From the NCBI RefSeq assembly GCF_002242685.1, contig NZ_NBIM01000001.1, forward strand, positions 1,984,001 through 2,048,000: a stretch of 64,000 bases of DNA, given 5' to 3'. Positions within the stretch are counted from its first letter, which is position 1. Each line of letters begins with the position of its first letter. This stretch comes from Oceanimonas doudoroffii. GTDB taxonomy: Bacteria; Pseudomonadota; Gammaproteobacteria; Enterobacterales; Aeromonadaceae. The notes under the pieces were generated by a model that did not search any database, was not told the DNA's origin, and was given only the letters and a program-made list of their open reading frames with translations. A program made the position numbers and the translations under genes. This document shows, piece after piece, positions 38,092-47,476 of the stretch.

Positions 38092-39198
38092 TCAGTCAAT
38101 ACGGTCTTCAAACACGCTGAGCGACTGGACCTTGGCATCGTCAACCTCGACTCCCAGCCCCGGGTTATCAGATAGCTCAATGTGTGTTTCGTTACCTGGC
38201 ATAACGGCAACATCATCTGAAATCATCGCCGGGCCAACCATGTCATTGGCCACGATATTGCAATGCGCCATTGCCAGGTGAGCTCCCGCCAGAGTAGCCA
38301 CACTCGACTCCACCATAGAGCCAATCTGACAAGGAATGTCTGCGGCCAGGCCAAGCTCGGCCATGGTACGGGCCGCATGCAGGCCTGCGGATTTCATCAG
38401 CTTGATATTCACCAGATCCGCCGCATTCAGCCTGATCACCTCGAGCATATCGCGTACGCCATGAATGGGCTCATCGGCCATGATCAATGCGTCGGTGGCG
38501 CCGGTGATCCGTGCCAGGGCTTCCAGATTTTCAATGGAGACCGGTTGCTCAAACCAGTCAACCCGATAAGGAGCCGCCTGACGGATCACCTGTAATGCCT
38601 GTTTGGCGCTCCATCCCTGATTGGCGTCCACCCTCAGCTTCACATTCGGCTTCATCGCCTCACGCACTTTCGCAATACGTTCAATATCCAGCTCCGGAGC
38701 ATCACCCAGTTTTATCTTGATTGAGCTATAGCCTCGCTTGCAGGCATCCTGCGCCTGGCGCGCCATTTCTTCCGGATCCAGCATACTGATCACACAAGGC
38801 AGCTCAATACGGGTATGGTGACGGCCGCCCAGTAATGTGTAGAGCGGAACGTTACACTGCCTGGCCAGCAAGTCATGCAAGGCAATATCCAGTGCGGCTT
38901 TGGCTGAGGGGTTATGACGTATTCGGGTTTCAGCAACACGATGGAAATAACCGATGCTGTCTACCGGTTTTCCGATAAGCAGAGGAGCCAGCTCCCTGGC
39001 AATGATCTGCCGGGCCGACTGCCAGGTTTCACCCGACACATGCTGGTCAACAACGGCTTCTCCCCAGCCAACTTGTCCTGAGCTTGACTCAACCTTCACC
39101 AGAATGCTTTCAATATCTTCATAGGTATCGTAAGCAATCTTGAATGGCTGTTTGAGAGGCAGACGAATACCATAAACAGTGATTTGTTTAATTTTCAT
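38092..39198 (-). CDS. Enolase superfamily, dipeptide epimerase / N-acyl amino acid racemase-like
   Basis: A 368-residue cytoplasmic enzyme of the muconate-lactonising subgroup. The acid/base Lys pair is visible as K161-x-K163 (SSIKIKLGD) and K266 (LVNIKLMKSAG). The metal ligands are D191 (RVDANQGW), E217 (DWFEQPV) and D242 (ADEPIHG). The strings VNIKLMKSAG and GSMVESS are typical of L-Ala-D/L-Glu and other dipeptide epimerases, and N-succinylamino acid racemases share this scaffold. AAGGA precedes the ATG. It is the last gene of an operon with an M20 amidohydrolase and a YfcC transporter. Epimerisation of a peptide or N-acyl amino acid is inferred. Confidence 0.8.
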   Translation of the reverse strand: MKIKQITVYGIRLPLKQPFKIAYDTYEDIESILVKVESSSGQVGWGEAVVDQHVSGETWQSARQIIARELAPLLIGKPVDSIGYFHRVAETRIRHNPSAKAALDIALHDLLARQCNVPLYTLLGGRHHTRIELPCVISMLDPEEMARQAQDACKRGYSSIKIKLGDAPELDIERIAKVREAMKPNVKLRVDANQGWSAKQALQVIRQAAPYRVDWFEQPVSIENLEALARITGATDALIMADEPIHGVRDMLEVIRLNAADLVNIKLMKSAGLHAARTMAELGLAADIPCQIGSMVESSVATLAGAHLAMAHCNIVANDMVGPAMISDDVAVMPGNETHIELSDNPGLGVEVDDAKVQSLSVFEDRID

Positions 39199-39211
39199 AG
39201 AAATATGTCCT

Positions 39212-40609
39212 TCAAGACCAGGAAATATAGTAAGCAAGGGTAACCATACTGATCGCAAGCGCCAGCTGTATCAGAAAAAGTGGCAGAATCCATTGAATCC
39301 ATTTCCCCCAAGACACTCCCGCTACCGATAATCCCGCCATAAAGTAACCGGAAGTCGGTGTGATGATATTGGTAATGCCATCCCCCAGCTGAAAGGCAAG
39401 CACCGCGGTCTGCCGGGTAACTCCCACCAGGTCGGCGAGTGGCACCATCAAAGGCATGGTCAGCGCAGCCTGTCCGCTACCGGACGGCACCAGGCAATTA
39501 AGCACCAGCTGGACAAGAAACATACCGACAGCCGTCAGTACAGGAGGCATGCTCCCAATCACCTGCTCCAGCTGATAAAGAATGGTATCCAGTATATTGC
39601 CGTCCTTAAGTACAATAAGAATACCGAAGGCAAACCCCACCACCAGGGCGCCCATGGCAATTTCCTTAAGTCCGTTCACAAAATGCTCGGCGATTTCGTT
39701 CGGGCTCATCCGGGCAAATATCCCAACGGCCATGCCCATCATCAGGAAGACAGCGGATATCTCACCGATATACCAGCCATGACGTATCACGCCATATGCA
39801 ATCAGCAGGATAGAGCCAGAAAACGCCGTCAGAATGAAACGGTCGGCGGTGCCGAGCGGAGCGAGATCGGATATTTCTTTATTCAGCTCAGCCGCAGAGC
39901 CTGGTGGTGACTTCACCCTGGCTGCATATAACGTGACAAACGCGATACTGACCCCGACAAATACAAACCAGTAGGCAACCCGCAAACCAAGGCCGGAGAA
40001 CATGGGTAGCTGCGCAATATCCTGAGCCACACCAACCGTAAACGGGTTCATGAATGCAGCAGAAAATCCGGCACCGGCACCAACCAGCGGCACGGCAGCG
40101 GCCACCATGGCGTTATAGCCCAGCATTTTCATTATTGGCGCAAGAATAATGATGAAGGCAATACTTTCCTCCGCCATTCCAAATGTTGCACCGCCAATGG
40201 CAAACAGCAGCATCAGTAATGGAATAAGGATAAGATCATTACCCGAGAGGCTGCGGCTAATGCTGTTAACCAGTTTTTGCAGCACCCCCGTTGCCTTAAG
40301 AACACCGAATGCGCCACCGGAGATAAAAATAAAGAAGATAATACTACTGCCTTCTTTCATTCCGCTGAAAACAGCCATAAAGGGAGTTAGCAGTGTAGCT
40401 TGCTGCCCTTCCATAACGGAGTAGCTGCCGGGCACCACCACCGTTTTACCTTGCTCTGAAATAACACGTTCATAGCTGCCCGCATCAACCAGATAGGTCA
40501 TTGCAGCCGCAATACAGATAAAGGTAAACAAGACCACAAAAATATGAGGAAAGGCAAATTGCCGACGCGATGTTGCCTCAAGCGTAACAGTCCTGTCCAT
40601 CTGACTCAT
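39212..40609 (-). CDS. YfcC/DcuC-type membrane transporter
   Basis: A 465-residue inner membrane protein with about 11-12 spans in the anaerobic C4-dicarboxylate carrier (DcuC/YfcC) superfamily. Typical segments are FIFISGGAFGVLKATG, FGMAEESIAFIIILAPI, and the paired C-terminal loops LVPSGSGQAALTMPLMVPL and QLGDGITNIITPTSGYFM. YfcC-type members are annotated as putative amino acid or peptide antiporters, and the substrate here is unproven. It sits between the M20 and epimerase genes with gaps of 13-14 bp, so all three should share one substrate pathway. Confidence 0.85.
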   Translation of the reverse strand: MSQMDRTVTLEATSRRQFAFPHIFVVLFTFICIAAAMTYLVDAGSYERVISEQGKTVVVPGSYSVMEGQQATLLTPFMAVFSGMKEGSSIIFFIFISGGAFGVLKATGVLQKLVNSISRSLSGNDLILIPLLMLLFAIGGATFGMAEESIAFIIILAPIMKMLGYNAMVAAAVPLVGAGAGFSAAFMNPFTVGVAQDIAQLPMFSGLGLRVAYWFVFVGVSIAFVTLYAARVKSPPGSAAELNKEISDLAPLGTADRFILTAFSGSILLIAYGVIRHGWYIGEISAVFLMMGMAVGIFARMSPNEIAEHFVNGLKEIAMGALVVGFAFGILIVLKDGNILDTILYQLEQVIGSMPPVLTAVGMFLVQLVLNCLVPSGSGQAALTMPLMVPLADLVGVTRQTAVLAFQLGDGITNIITPTSGYFMAGLSVAGVSWGKWIQWILPLFLIQLALAISMVTLAYYISWS

Positions 40610-40623
40610 ATAGCCTCCCTGGC

Positions 40624-41781
40624 TTACTGGTTATTGTCGAGAAAACGTCTGGCAACATGGGAAAGAAAACGGCTTCCCTTCTCCAGAATACTGTCGTTAA
40701 AGTCGTAATCCGGCTGATGGAGCTGGGGGGCATGGCAGCCGGCTCCATTACCAATCCATGCATACACACCGGGCACCTCTTCCAGAAACGCCCCCATATC
40801 GTCTGCTCCCATGCTAATGGGATGCTCAACCAGCCCCTCAGCGCCCCATAGCTCCTCTACCACGCTGCGGGACAGCACCGTCAGGTCAGGATCATTTGCT
40901 ACCGGAGGCGTTGAACGCCGGTAATCAATGGTCTGAGTGCACCCTGTTGCCAGCGCCACTCCCTGTGCAATATCGTGAATCCGTTTTTCAATGTCCTGTC
41001 TGACCTCAGGCCTGAAACTGCGGGCCGTTCCCTTCAGACTGGCAGAAGTGGGGATCACGTTACTGGCAAAGCCACTTTGCAGGCTCCCGACACTGACCAC
41101 CGCAATGTCTTCAGGATTAATATTGCGGCTGACTATCTGCTGCAGAGCCGTTACAAATAGCCCGGAAGCCAGTACCGGATCCGACGAAAGGTGAGGCATG
41201 GCGCCATGACCACCTTCTGCATGAAATTCGATTTCAAAGTCATCGCTAGATGCCATATGAGGCCGACCGTGTATCACAAAACGACCCGCTTCCACCCCGG
41301 GCCAGTTATGCAACCCAAACATGGCATCAACCGGGAAACGTGCCAGCAAGCCGTCCTCAAGCATCGCAGGGGCCCCGGTACCCAATTCTTCGGCGGGTTG
41401 GAAGATAAGTACAACACGGCCAGATGCCGGCCTGTTCTTTAGCAGAGACATCGCCGCCCCTATCAACATCGCCGCATGACCGTCATGGCCGCATGCATGC
41501 ATCACTCCCTGATGCTCGGAAGCATGTCCGGTCACATTCGTCTCGGCGATCGGCAACGCATCCATGTCTGCTCTCAAACCAACACTGGCACCGGCGGTCA
41601 AACCATGGATAACGCCGACCACACCATGGCCACCAATGTTTTGGTAGATTTCATCCACGCCAATAGCACGTAACATGCAGACGATTCGTTCTGCCGTCTG
41701 CTGCTCGGCACCAGACAACTCCGGAAAGCGGTGCAACTCTTGTCGAAAAGCAATTATGCGCTCAATATCCTGCTTATTCAT
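40624..41781 (-). CDS. M20 family metallo-amidohydrolase (aminoacylase/hippuricase type)
   Basis: A 384-residue cytoplasmic dinuclear zinc amidohydrolase, M20D type. The metal and catalytic residues are visible in VMHACGHDGHAAML (about 92-105), the Glu pair in PAEELGTG (about 127-134), GLHNWPG, and the dimerisation-domain segment GGHGAMPHLSSDP. Such enzymes cleave N-acyl amino acids or amino acid conjugates. The ATG at 41781 is chosen; a TTG ten codons upstream with GGGGAAA before it is a real alternative. It is the first gene of the minus-strand operon and is divergent from the LysR regulator. Confidence 0.88.
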   Translation of the reverse strand: MNKQDIERIIAFRQELHRFPELSGAEQQTAERIVCMLRAIGVDEIYQNIGGHGVVGVIHGLTAGASVGLRADMDALPIAETNVTGHASEHQGVMHACGHDGHAAMLIGAAMSLLKNRPASGRVVLIFQPAEELGTGAPAMLEDGLLARFPVDAMFGLHNWPGVEAGRFVIHGRPHMASSDDFEIEFHAEGGHGAMPHLSSDPVLASGLFVTALQQIVSRNINPEDIAVVSVGSLQSGFASNVIPTSASLKGTARSFRPEVRQDIEKRIHDIAQGVALATGCTQTIDYRRSTPPVANDPDLTVLSRSVVEELWGAEGLVEHPISMGADDMGAFLEEVPGVYAWIGNGAGCHAPQLHQPDYDFNDSILEKGSRFLSHVARRFLDNNQ

Positions 41782-42002
41782 TAACCAGAACCCTCGATTT
41801 TCCGTCTTCAAAATTTCCCCAAACTACTGATTTTTTTAACAAATTCAGCGCATAAGAAGATGAAAACAACCACGGGATCTCAGCGTCCGTGAAGTTGCAC
41901 TAAAAAGTGTTTTTCAGCATATTCAACGAATCAAAGGTGGAACAATACTTCTTCTCTATAGAGTCATGCCTTTCTGGTATGTCATGCAGGTCGCAGCACG
42001 TT

Positions 42003-42902
42003 ATGGATATAAAGAAACTGAGGTACTTTTTGTCGGTCGTTAACGAAGGCTCTATCACCTCTGCGGCCAAAAAAATCCCTATCGCCCAGCCGGCCCTGAC
42101 TCGTCAGATACGACTGCTGGAAGAAAGCCTGAACACCAGGTTACTGGACCGGAACTACAAAGGTGTCGCCTTAACGGCGGCAGGGGAGTTTCTGTATGAA
42201 AGCGCACGCCGGCTGGTGGATGAGTTCGACAGTATCATCATGCAGACCAAGGAAATTGCAGACGAAAACACCGAGAGTCTCGCCATTGGTATTACCACCA
42301 TTCATCCCTACATACCCGGAATATCAGGACTGATCAGCAGGTTTCGCGCCCAGAACCCGAACATCAAGCTGTCACTTGAATCCATGCTGTCTGGCCCTCA
42401 GACCTCCGCCATTCTCGAAGGCCGCATAGACGCCGGTATATTATTTATGGAAGATGAGGATGAATCATTATTTGATACATTTACCATCAGTACCTATCCC
42501 ATGGCCGTGATCAGCAGCCGTTATGCAGGCCTGCTGGTAACCCCTCCCAACTCGTTACATGATCTCGACGGTCTGCCCTTTATCCGCTTCAAGCGGACCT
42601 CTACTCCGGGCAGCTACGACCGTATAGACCAGCATTTTCGCGATGCCGGGATCACCCCCAATGTTATTCAGGAATGTCACGATGACATCACCATTCGCAG
42701 CCTGGTCGCGACAGGAATGGGATACGCCATCATGCCCGGCATACTCGCTGCTGGTGATGACAACCTGATTGCCTATCAACTGGATGATCTCGATATTGAC
42801 TCATCACTGAAGCTGGCATGGCGTAAAGGAAGCACATCCGAAGAAGTTGAAACACTGTTGGCCATTGCCAAAAGTGAGTCAATCGCGGGCCCAGTTTCCT
42901 AG
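42003..42902 (+). CDS. LysR family transcriptional regulator
   Basis: A 299-residue regulator. The N-terminal winged helix reads MDIKKLRYFLSVVNEGSITSAAKKIPIAQPALTRQI in short overlapping parts, a standard LysR start. The effector-binding domain with SLESMLSGPQ and IRFKRTSTPG follows. The ATG at 42003 gives the usual family length, although its ribosome site is poor. An upstream ATG at 41979 is possible. It lies between the divergent M20 operon and the DapA-family gene, which it probably controls in response to a pathway metabolite. Confidence 0.88.
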   Translation: MDIKKLRYFLSVVNEGSITSAAKKIPIAQPALTRQIRLLEESLNTRLLDRNYKGVALTAAGEFLYESARRLVDEFDSIIMQTKEIADENTESLAIGITTIHPYIPGISGLISRFRAQNPNIKLSLESMLSGPQTSAILEGRIDAGILFMEDEDESLFDTFTISTYPMAVISSRYAGLLVTPPNSLHDLDGLPFIRFKRTSTPGSYDRIDQHFRDAGITPNVIQECHDDITIRSLVATGMGYAIMPGILAAGDDNLIAYQLDDLDIDSSLKLAWRKGSTSEEVETLLAIAKSESIAGPVS

Positions 42903-43098
42903 AGCAAGGAACAACAAGAACGGCAAGCCATCGGCCGGAGCGGAAACGAACCATATTAAAAACGACGGCTCTTTCAGCGCCGGTGGTCCCCAAACATGCG
43001 GACAGCCCCAAAATACATCGAAGAAAACGAGGAAGAATGGTAGCCATATAACCCCATATCCCTATCAGGCTATGCCCACCACCCAGGAGCCAGACAAC

Positions 43099-43986
43099 AT
43101 GTTTAGTGGTTTAAGCGCGTTTCCCCTTACCCCCATGAATGCGAAAGGACCGGACGAAGCGGCATTTGTGTGCCTGATTGAGCGCCTGGCCGAGGCAAAG
43201 GTGGACTCTATCGGTGCCCTGGGTTCCACCGGCAGCTATGCCTATCTGAACCGGGCCGAGCGGGCGAGAGTCGCCCGACTGGCGGTACAGCATGCCGGCC
43301 AGGTACCGGTGATGGTGGGCATAGGCGCGACGAGCACCCGAGAAGTGCTGCGCCTTGCCGAAGATGCCCAGCTGGCCGGTGCCAGTGCATTGTTGCTGGC
43401 ACCTGTGTCCTATCAGCCATTGACCAGTGAAGAAGTGTACGAGCTGTATAGCAGCGTGAGTCACGAACTGTCGGTGCCGCTCTGTGTCTATGACAATCCC
43501 CGAACCACTCATTTTGAATTCAGTGACGAGCTGCATGGCCGTATCGCACGCTTGCCCGGCGTCGCTTCCATCAAAATTCCCGGTGTTCCCGCCGAACCAG
43601 AGGCCGCAAGGGAGCGAGTGGCACGTCTGCGTAAGCTGATACCGTCCCATGTATCCATCGGCATCAGCGGAGATCCCTGGGCTGCGACCGGCCTTAACGC
43701 CGGCTGTGAAATCTGGTATTCGGTGCTGGGAGGCCTCTTTCCCCAAGCCGCCCTTGCACTGACCAGGGCGGCGCAGCGGGGTGATGCCGCACTGGCCGAA
43801 CAGCTATCAAGGCAACTGGCTCCGCTCTGGGCCATGTACAACCAGCATGGTAGCGCGCGAGTCACGGCTGCCGCAGCGGAATTGCTGGGGTATGTGAACG
43901 CTCCTTGCTTGCCGGCTCCTCTTCAAGCACTGAATAACACTGAGCGGACGACACTGGCCTCCTTGCTGACTAAGCTGGCGTTGTAA
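43099..43986 (+). CDS. Dihydrodipicolinate synthase (DapA) family aldolase/lyase
   Basis: A 295-residue TIM-barrel class I aldolase. It starts MFSGLSAFPLTPMN. It carries GALGSTGSYAYLNRAER in place of the G-T-T-G-E glycine-rich motif of DapA, ALLLAPVSYQPL, the catalytic Tyr in VYDNPRTT, and the Schiff-base Lys in VASIKIPG. The altered glycine motif indicates a lyase or aldolase other than DapA itself. AGGAG lies ten bases before the ATG at 43099. It lies 196 bp after the LysR gene, same strand. It may cleave the carbon skeleton released by the neighbouring M20/epimerase pathway, which is inference. Confidence 0.82.
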   Translation: MFSGLSAFPLTPMNAKGPDEAAFVCLIERLAEAKVDSIGALGSTGSYAYLNRAERARVARLAVQHAGQVPVMVGIGATSTREVLRLAEDAQLAGASALLLAPVSYQPLTSEEVYELYSSVSHELSVPLCVYDNPRTTHFEFSDELHGRIARLPGVASIKIPGVPAEPEAARERVARLRKLIPSHVSIGISGDPWAATGLNAGCEIWYSVLGGLFPQAALALTRAAQRGDAALAEQLSRQLAPLWAMYNQHGSARVTAAAAELLGYVNAPCLPAPLQALNNTERTTLASLLTKLAL

Positions 43987-44121
43987 CTGTCCTTTGCCCA
44001 TGGTCATCGAGCATAAAAGGGCCAGGCCTTCAGTAAGGTTTAAATGAAAGACATTCCCCCTTGGCCTGTTCCGTCAATATATTGAATACTGTTCACTATG
44101 CCGATCAGAGAAGCCCGCACC

Positions 44122-44949
44122 ATGACCGAAGCCCACGCCGAGCTGGTTGAGTTTATTCATCAATACCCTCGCCTGCTGGTGCTGACCGGTGCCGGCATCA
44201 GCACCGATTCGGGTATTCCCGACTACCGGGATCAACAGGGCCAGTGGAAGCGTCAGCAGCCGGTGCAGCACCCGGACTTTATGCGCTGCGAACACACCCG
44301 CAAGCGCTACTGGGGCCGCAGCCTGGTGGGCTGGCCGGTGATGCGCGACGCCCTGCCCAACCCGGCCCACAATGCCCTGGCACAACTGGAGCAACTGGGG
44401 CATGTCAGCCTGCTGGTCACTCAGAACGTCGACGGCCTGCACCAGCGCGCCGGCAGTCACCGAGTGGTTGACTTGCACGGCCGCTCCGATCGAGTGGTGT
44501 GCATGAGCTGCGACTACCGCTGCAGCCGGAACGACACCCACCGGCGCAGCGCCGAACTGAATCCGGACTTCACCCATTACACCGCCGCCACGGCGCCGGA
44601 TGGCGATGCCGATCTGGAAGTGGACTTTAGCCGTTTTCGTATTCCCGAGTGCCACCGCTGTGGCGGCATTCTCAAGCCCGACGTGGTGTTCTTTGGCGAC
44701 AATGTGCCCAAACAGCGTGTGGTGAATGCCCTGGACGCCCTTGAAGCTGCCGACGGTCTGCTGGTGATCGGCTCGTCGCTGATGGTCTATTCCGGCTTTC
44801 GCTTCTGCCGCAAGGCGCAGGAATGGAACAAGCCCATAGCAGCCCTCACGCTGGGTAAAACCCGCGCCGATGCGCTGCTCAGCCTCAAGCTGAATGCGTC
44901 CATCACCCCGCTGCTGCAGGCGGCATTGCACGGGCTGAATGCGCAATAA
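44122..44949 (+). CDS. Sir2 family NAD-dependent protein deacylase, class II type
   Basis: A 275-residue sirtuin that removes acyl groups from lysines using NAD. Motifs are TGAGISTDSGIPDYR, TQNVDGLHQRAGS, the catalytic His in DLHGRSD, zinc Cys pairs CMSC (near 135) and CHRCGG (near 185), and VIGSSLMVYS. The spacing between Cys pairs is long, as in class II (SIRT4-like) bacterial sirtuins. An in-frame ATG at 44098 would add eight residues, and neither start has a strong ribosome site. It stands alone after the DapA-family gene, where the GC-rich coding style resumes. Confidence 0.9.
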   Translation: MTEAHAELVEFIHQYPRLLVLTGAGISTDSGIPDYRDQQGQWKRQQPVQHPDFMRCEHTRKRYWGRSLVGWPVMRDALPNPAHNALAQLEQLGHVSLLVTQNVDGLHQRAGSHRVVDLHGRSDRVVCMSCDYRCSRNDTHRRSAELNPDFTHYTAATAPDGDADLEVDFSRFRIPECHRCGGILKPDVVFFGDNVPKQRVVNALDALEAADGLLVIGSSLMVYSGFRFCRKAQEWNKPIAALTLGKTRADALLSLKLNASITPLLQAALHGLNAQ

Positions 44950-45191
44950 CTCGCCTTTCTAAAAGCCGGTTCAAACCATTACGACAACGAGCTTGCCATT
45001 CCCCTTGGCCCATTCGGTATAATTTTCGGACGTGACCTCATGCGATCAGGCATGCACCTGACGCTCACGATGAAAAGTAAGTGTGACTATCAAACACGTC
45101 ACCTCAGCCAGGAATGCGACGTACGACAAGGGAACGGTCTCAATATAGATACCCGCAGCGCGAAAAAGGTTCGCTGCCATGAGGAGGATGA

Positions 45192-45524
45192 ATGACCACA
45201 AGACTGTTCGTTTACGGCACCCTGGGGCCGGGCAGGCCCAATGAGCATGTGCTGACCGCCATTGGCGGCTCCTGGGAAACCGCCACCATCACGGGAACGC
45301 TACGCCAGGAAGGCTGGGGGGCTGCCATGGGTTACCCCGGTATAGACCTGGATGACAACGGCGAGAAGATTGAAGGCTTTGTCTTTAGCTCGCAAAATTT
45401 GTCCGAGCACTGGGCCGCCCTGGATGAATTTGAAGGTGAGGGTTACGAGCGGGTCTTGACCAAGGTCACGCTGACGAATGGCAGCACGGTGGAAGCATAC
45501 GTTTATACCTTGAGCAAAGCCTGA
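45192..45524 (+). CDS. Gamma-glutamylcyclotransferase-like (AIG2/GGCT) family protein
   Basis: A 110-residue protein of the GGCT/AIG2 fold. It starts TTRLFVYGTLGPGRPNEHVL with the family Y-G-T-L substrate loop. The catalytic Glu is in ALDEFEGEGYERV, and the end reads VEAYVYTLSKA. Substrates of bacterial members are mostly unknown; hydrolysis or cyclisation of a gamma-glutamyl amine is possible. GAGGAGGATGA directly precedes the ATG. The 242-bp gap upstream has a TATAAT at 45018 but no convincing -35. Confidence 0.88.
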   Translation: MTTRLFVYGTLGPGRPNEHVLTAIGGSWETATITGTLRQEGWGAAMGYPGIDLDDNGEKIEGFVFSSQNLSEHWAALDEFEGEGYERVLTKVTLTNGSTVEAYVYTLSKA

Positions 45525-45799
45525 CCGCTTTCTGAAGAACAACTCCCCGCGATTGCGGTTATCGCCGACCAGGGCCACCTGGCGGTTAGCATTGTCCTGA
45601 TAAAAAGAGACATGGCGATCACCATGATTGCCATCACTCCGGTCGAACAAGTCATCACCTTGGTTAATGGGGTGACATTTTCATCAAGACAGCCCAAGCA
45701 ATAAGGAATACGCCCTATTAGGCTCCAGCCCAGCCCGGTGTGTCTAAGCCCAAGACTATTGTAGAATCAGCGCCAGCCCTTCACTCCCAAGGAGCCGCC

Positions 45800-47476
45800 A
45801 TGTCGCTCGTGCTGCTGCTTATTCAGCAGATGTCCCTGTACCTGGTCATTGTCTATCTGGTCAGCAAGACCCCCCTGTTCAGGCTGCTGACCGAACCCTC
45901 GACCCGGCTGCCCCATAAAGTCTTTATTTATCTGGTCTTTTCCGGCTTTTGCATCATGGCCACCTACTTTGGGGAGCAGACCCATGGCGCCATTGCCAAT
46001 ACTCGGGCCATGGGTGCGGTGCTGGGCGGCCTGCTGGGCGGCCCGGTTACCGGTACCCTGGTGGGCCTGACCGGGGGCCTGCACCGTTACAGCCTGGGCG
46101 GCTTTACCGATATGGCCTGCGCCGTGTCCACCACCCTGGAAGGCCTCTCCGCCGGCCTGGTCAGCCTTTACCTGCGTCGCACCGGCAGAAGCGAGCTGAT
46201 CTTCAATCCGCTGCGGGTATGCCTGCTTACCCTGTTTGCCGAGCTGATGCAGATGGCCATTATTCTGCTGCTGGCCCGGCCCTTTGATGACGCCCTTGAA
46301 CTGGTGCTGCAGATTGCACCGTCCATGCTGCTGGTCAACTCGGTGGGCGCGGCCCTGTTCATGAGCATGGTGCGCGATCAGAAAGCCATGCTCGACAAAC
46401 AGTCCTCCGCCTTTTCCACCAAGGCGCTGAAAATCGCCGAGCGCAGCGTGGGTCTGCTCAGCAAGGGCTTTAATGAAGAAACCAGCGCCCAGGTGGCGCG
46501 CATTCTGATAGAAGAAACCCGGGTCGGCGCCGTGGCCATTACCGACAGGGAGAAACTGCTGGCCTTTATCGGCATCGGCGCCGATCACCATCTGCCCGGC
46601 GCCCCCATCTCTTCGCAAATGACCCTGGATGCAATTCAGCAAAACAAGGTCATGTTTGCCGACGGCGTGGATGTGCCCTACTCCTGCTCCATGTCACCCC
46701 ACTGCCGCCTCGGCTCCAGCCTGGTGATTCCGCTGCGCAGTGACAACGAGGTGGTGGGCGCCATCAAGCTCTATGAGCCCAAGAACAAGCTGTTTCTCAA
46801 TATCAACCGCACCCTGGGAGAAGGCATTGCCCGGCTGCTGTCCAGCCAGATCCTGTTTGGCCGATTTCTGGAGCAACGCAGCCTGCTCACCCAAACCGAA
46901 CTCAAGTTGTTGCAGGCCCAGGTCAATCCGCATTTTCTGTTCAACGCCCTGGGCACCATAGGCGCCATTACTCGGCGAGATGCGAACAAGGCACGCCAGC
47001 TGTTGCAGCACCTCAGCCAGTTTCTGCGCATCAACCTCAAACGCACCACCGGCCTGGTCACCCTGGGAGACGAGCTGGAACACATTGATGCCTACCTGAC
47101 CATTGAAAAGGCCCGCTTTGTCGACAAGTTGCAAGTGGAGCTGAATATTCCCGAGGCATTACACGGTTTGCGAGTGCCGGCCTTTACCCTGCAGCCCATT
47201 ATCGAAAACGCGGTCAAACACGGCACCTCCCACCTGCTGGACACCGGTCATATTCGCGTCACCGCCACCCGTCAGGGCACCACCCTGCATCTGGAGGTCA
47301 CCGACAACGCCGGGCTGTATCGGCCCGCAAAAGAGTCGGACGGCCTGGGCATGAACCTGGTGCACAAGCGCATTCAGAACCTGTTCGGGCCCGACTACGG
47401 CCTGAATGTCAGCTGCGAGCCCGGTGAACAGACCCGGGTTGACATTAGCCTGCCGATTACGGAGTCCTCACCATGA
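45800..47476 (+). CDS. btsS: BtsS/LytS-type sensor histidine kinase
   Basis: A 558-residue inner membrane kinase. The N-terminal LytS-type membrane region has about six spans (residues 5-190, with GAVLGGLLGGPVTGTLVGLTG). A GAF domain (about 215-355, with a Cys-rich YSCSMSPHCRLGSS) and a His_kinase/ATPase domain follow. The phospho-acceptor His is in QAQVNPHFLFNAL near residue 378. In E. coli BtsS (YehU) is the high-affinity pyruvate receptor. AAGGAG six bases before the ATG at 45800 fixes the start. It overlaps btsR by four bases. Confidence 0.88.
   Translation: MSLVLLLIQQMSLYLVIVYLVSKTPLFRLLTEPSTRLPHKVFIYLVFSGFCIMATYFGEQTHGAIANTRAMGAVLGGLLGGPVTGTLVGLTGGLHRYSLGGFTDMACAVSTTLEGLSAGLVSLYLRRTGRSELIFNPLRVCLLTLFAELMQMAIILLLARPFDDALELVLQIAPSMLLVNSVGAALFMSMVRDQKAMLDKQSSAFSTKALKIAERSVGLLSKGFNEETSAQVARILIEETRVGAVAITDREKLLAFIGIGADHHLPGAPISSQMTLDAIQQNKVMFADGVDVPYSCSMSPHCRLGSSLVIPLRSDNEVVGAIKLYEPKNKLFLNINRTLGEGIARLLSSQILFGRFLEQRSLLTQTELKLLQAQVNPHFLFNALGTIGAITRRDANKARQLLQHLSQFLRINLKRTTGLVTLGDELEHIDAYLTIEKARFVDKLQVELNIPEALHGLRVPAFTLQPIIENAVKHGTSHLLDTGHIRVTATRQGTTLHLEVTDNAGLYRPAKESDGLGMNLVHKRIQNLFGPDYGLNVSCEPGEQTRVDISLPITESSP

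Noticed and set aside
43987..44121. Possible attR copy of the tRNA-Ile2 3' end closing an island
   Set aside because: I looked for the tRNA end string CTGGGAGGGGCCACCA and found no copy here; only unrelated GGCC words occur.
45503..45697. A 64-residue minus-strand frame between the GGCT-like and btsS genes
   Set aside because: No ribosome site, no recognised similarity, and it overlaps the end of the GGCT-like gene. The gap otherwise shows no clear gene.
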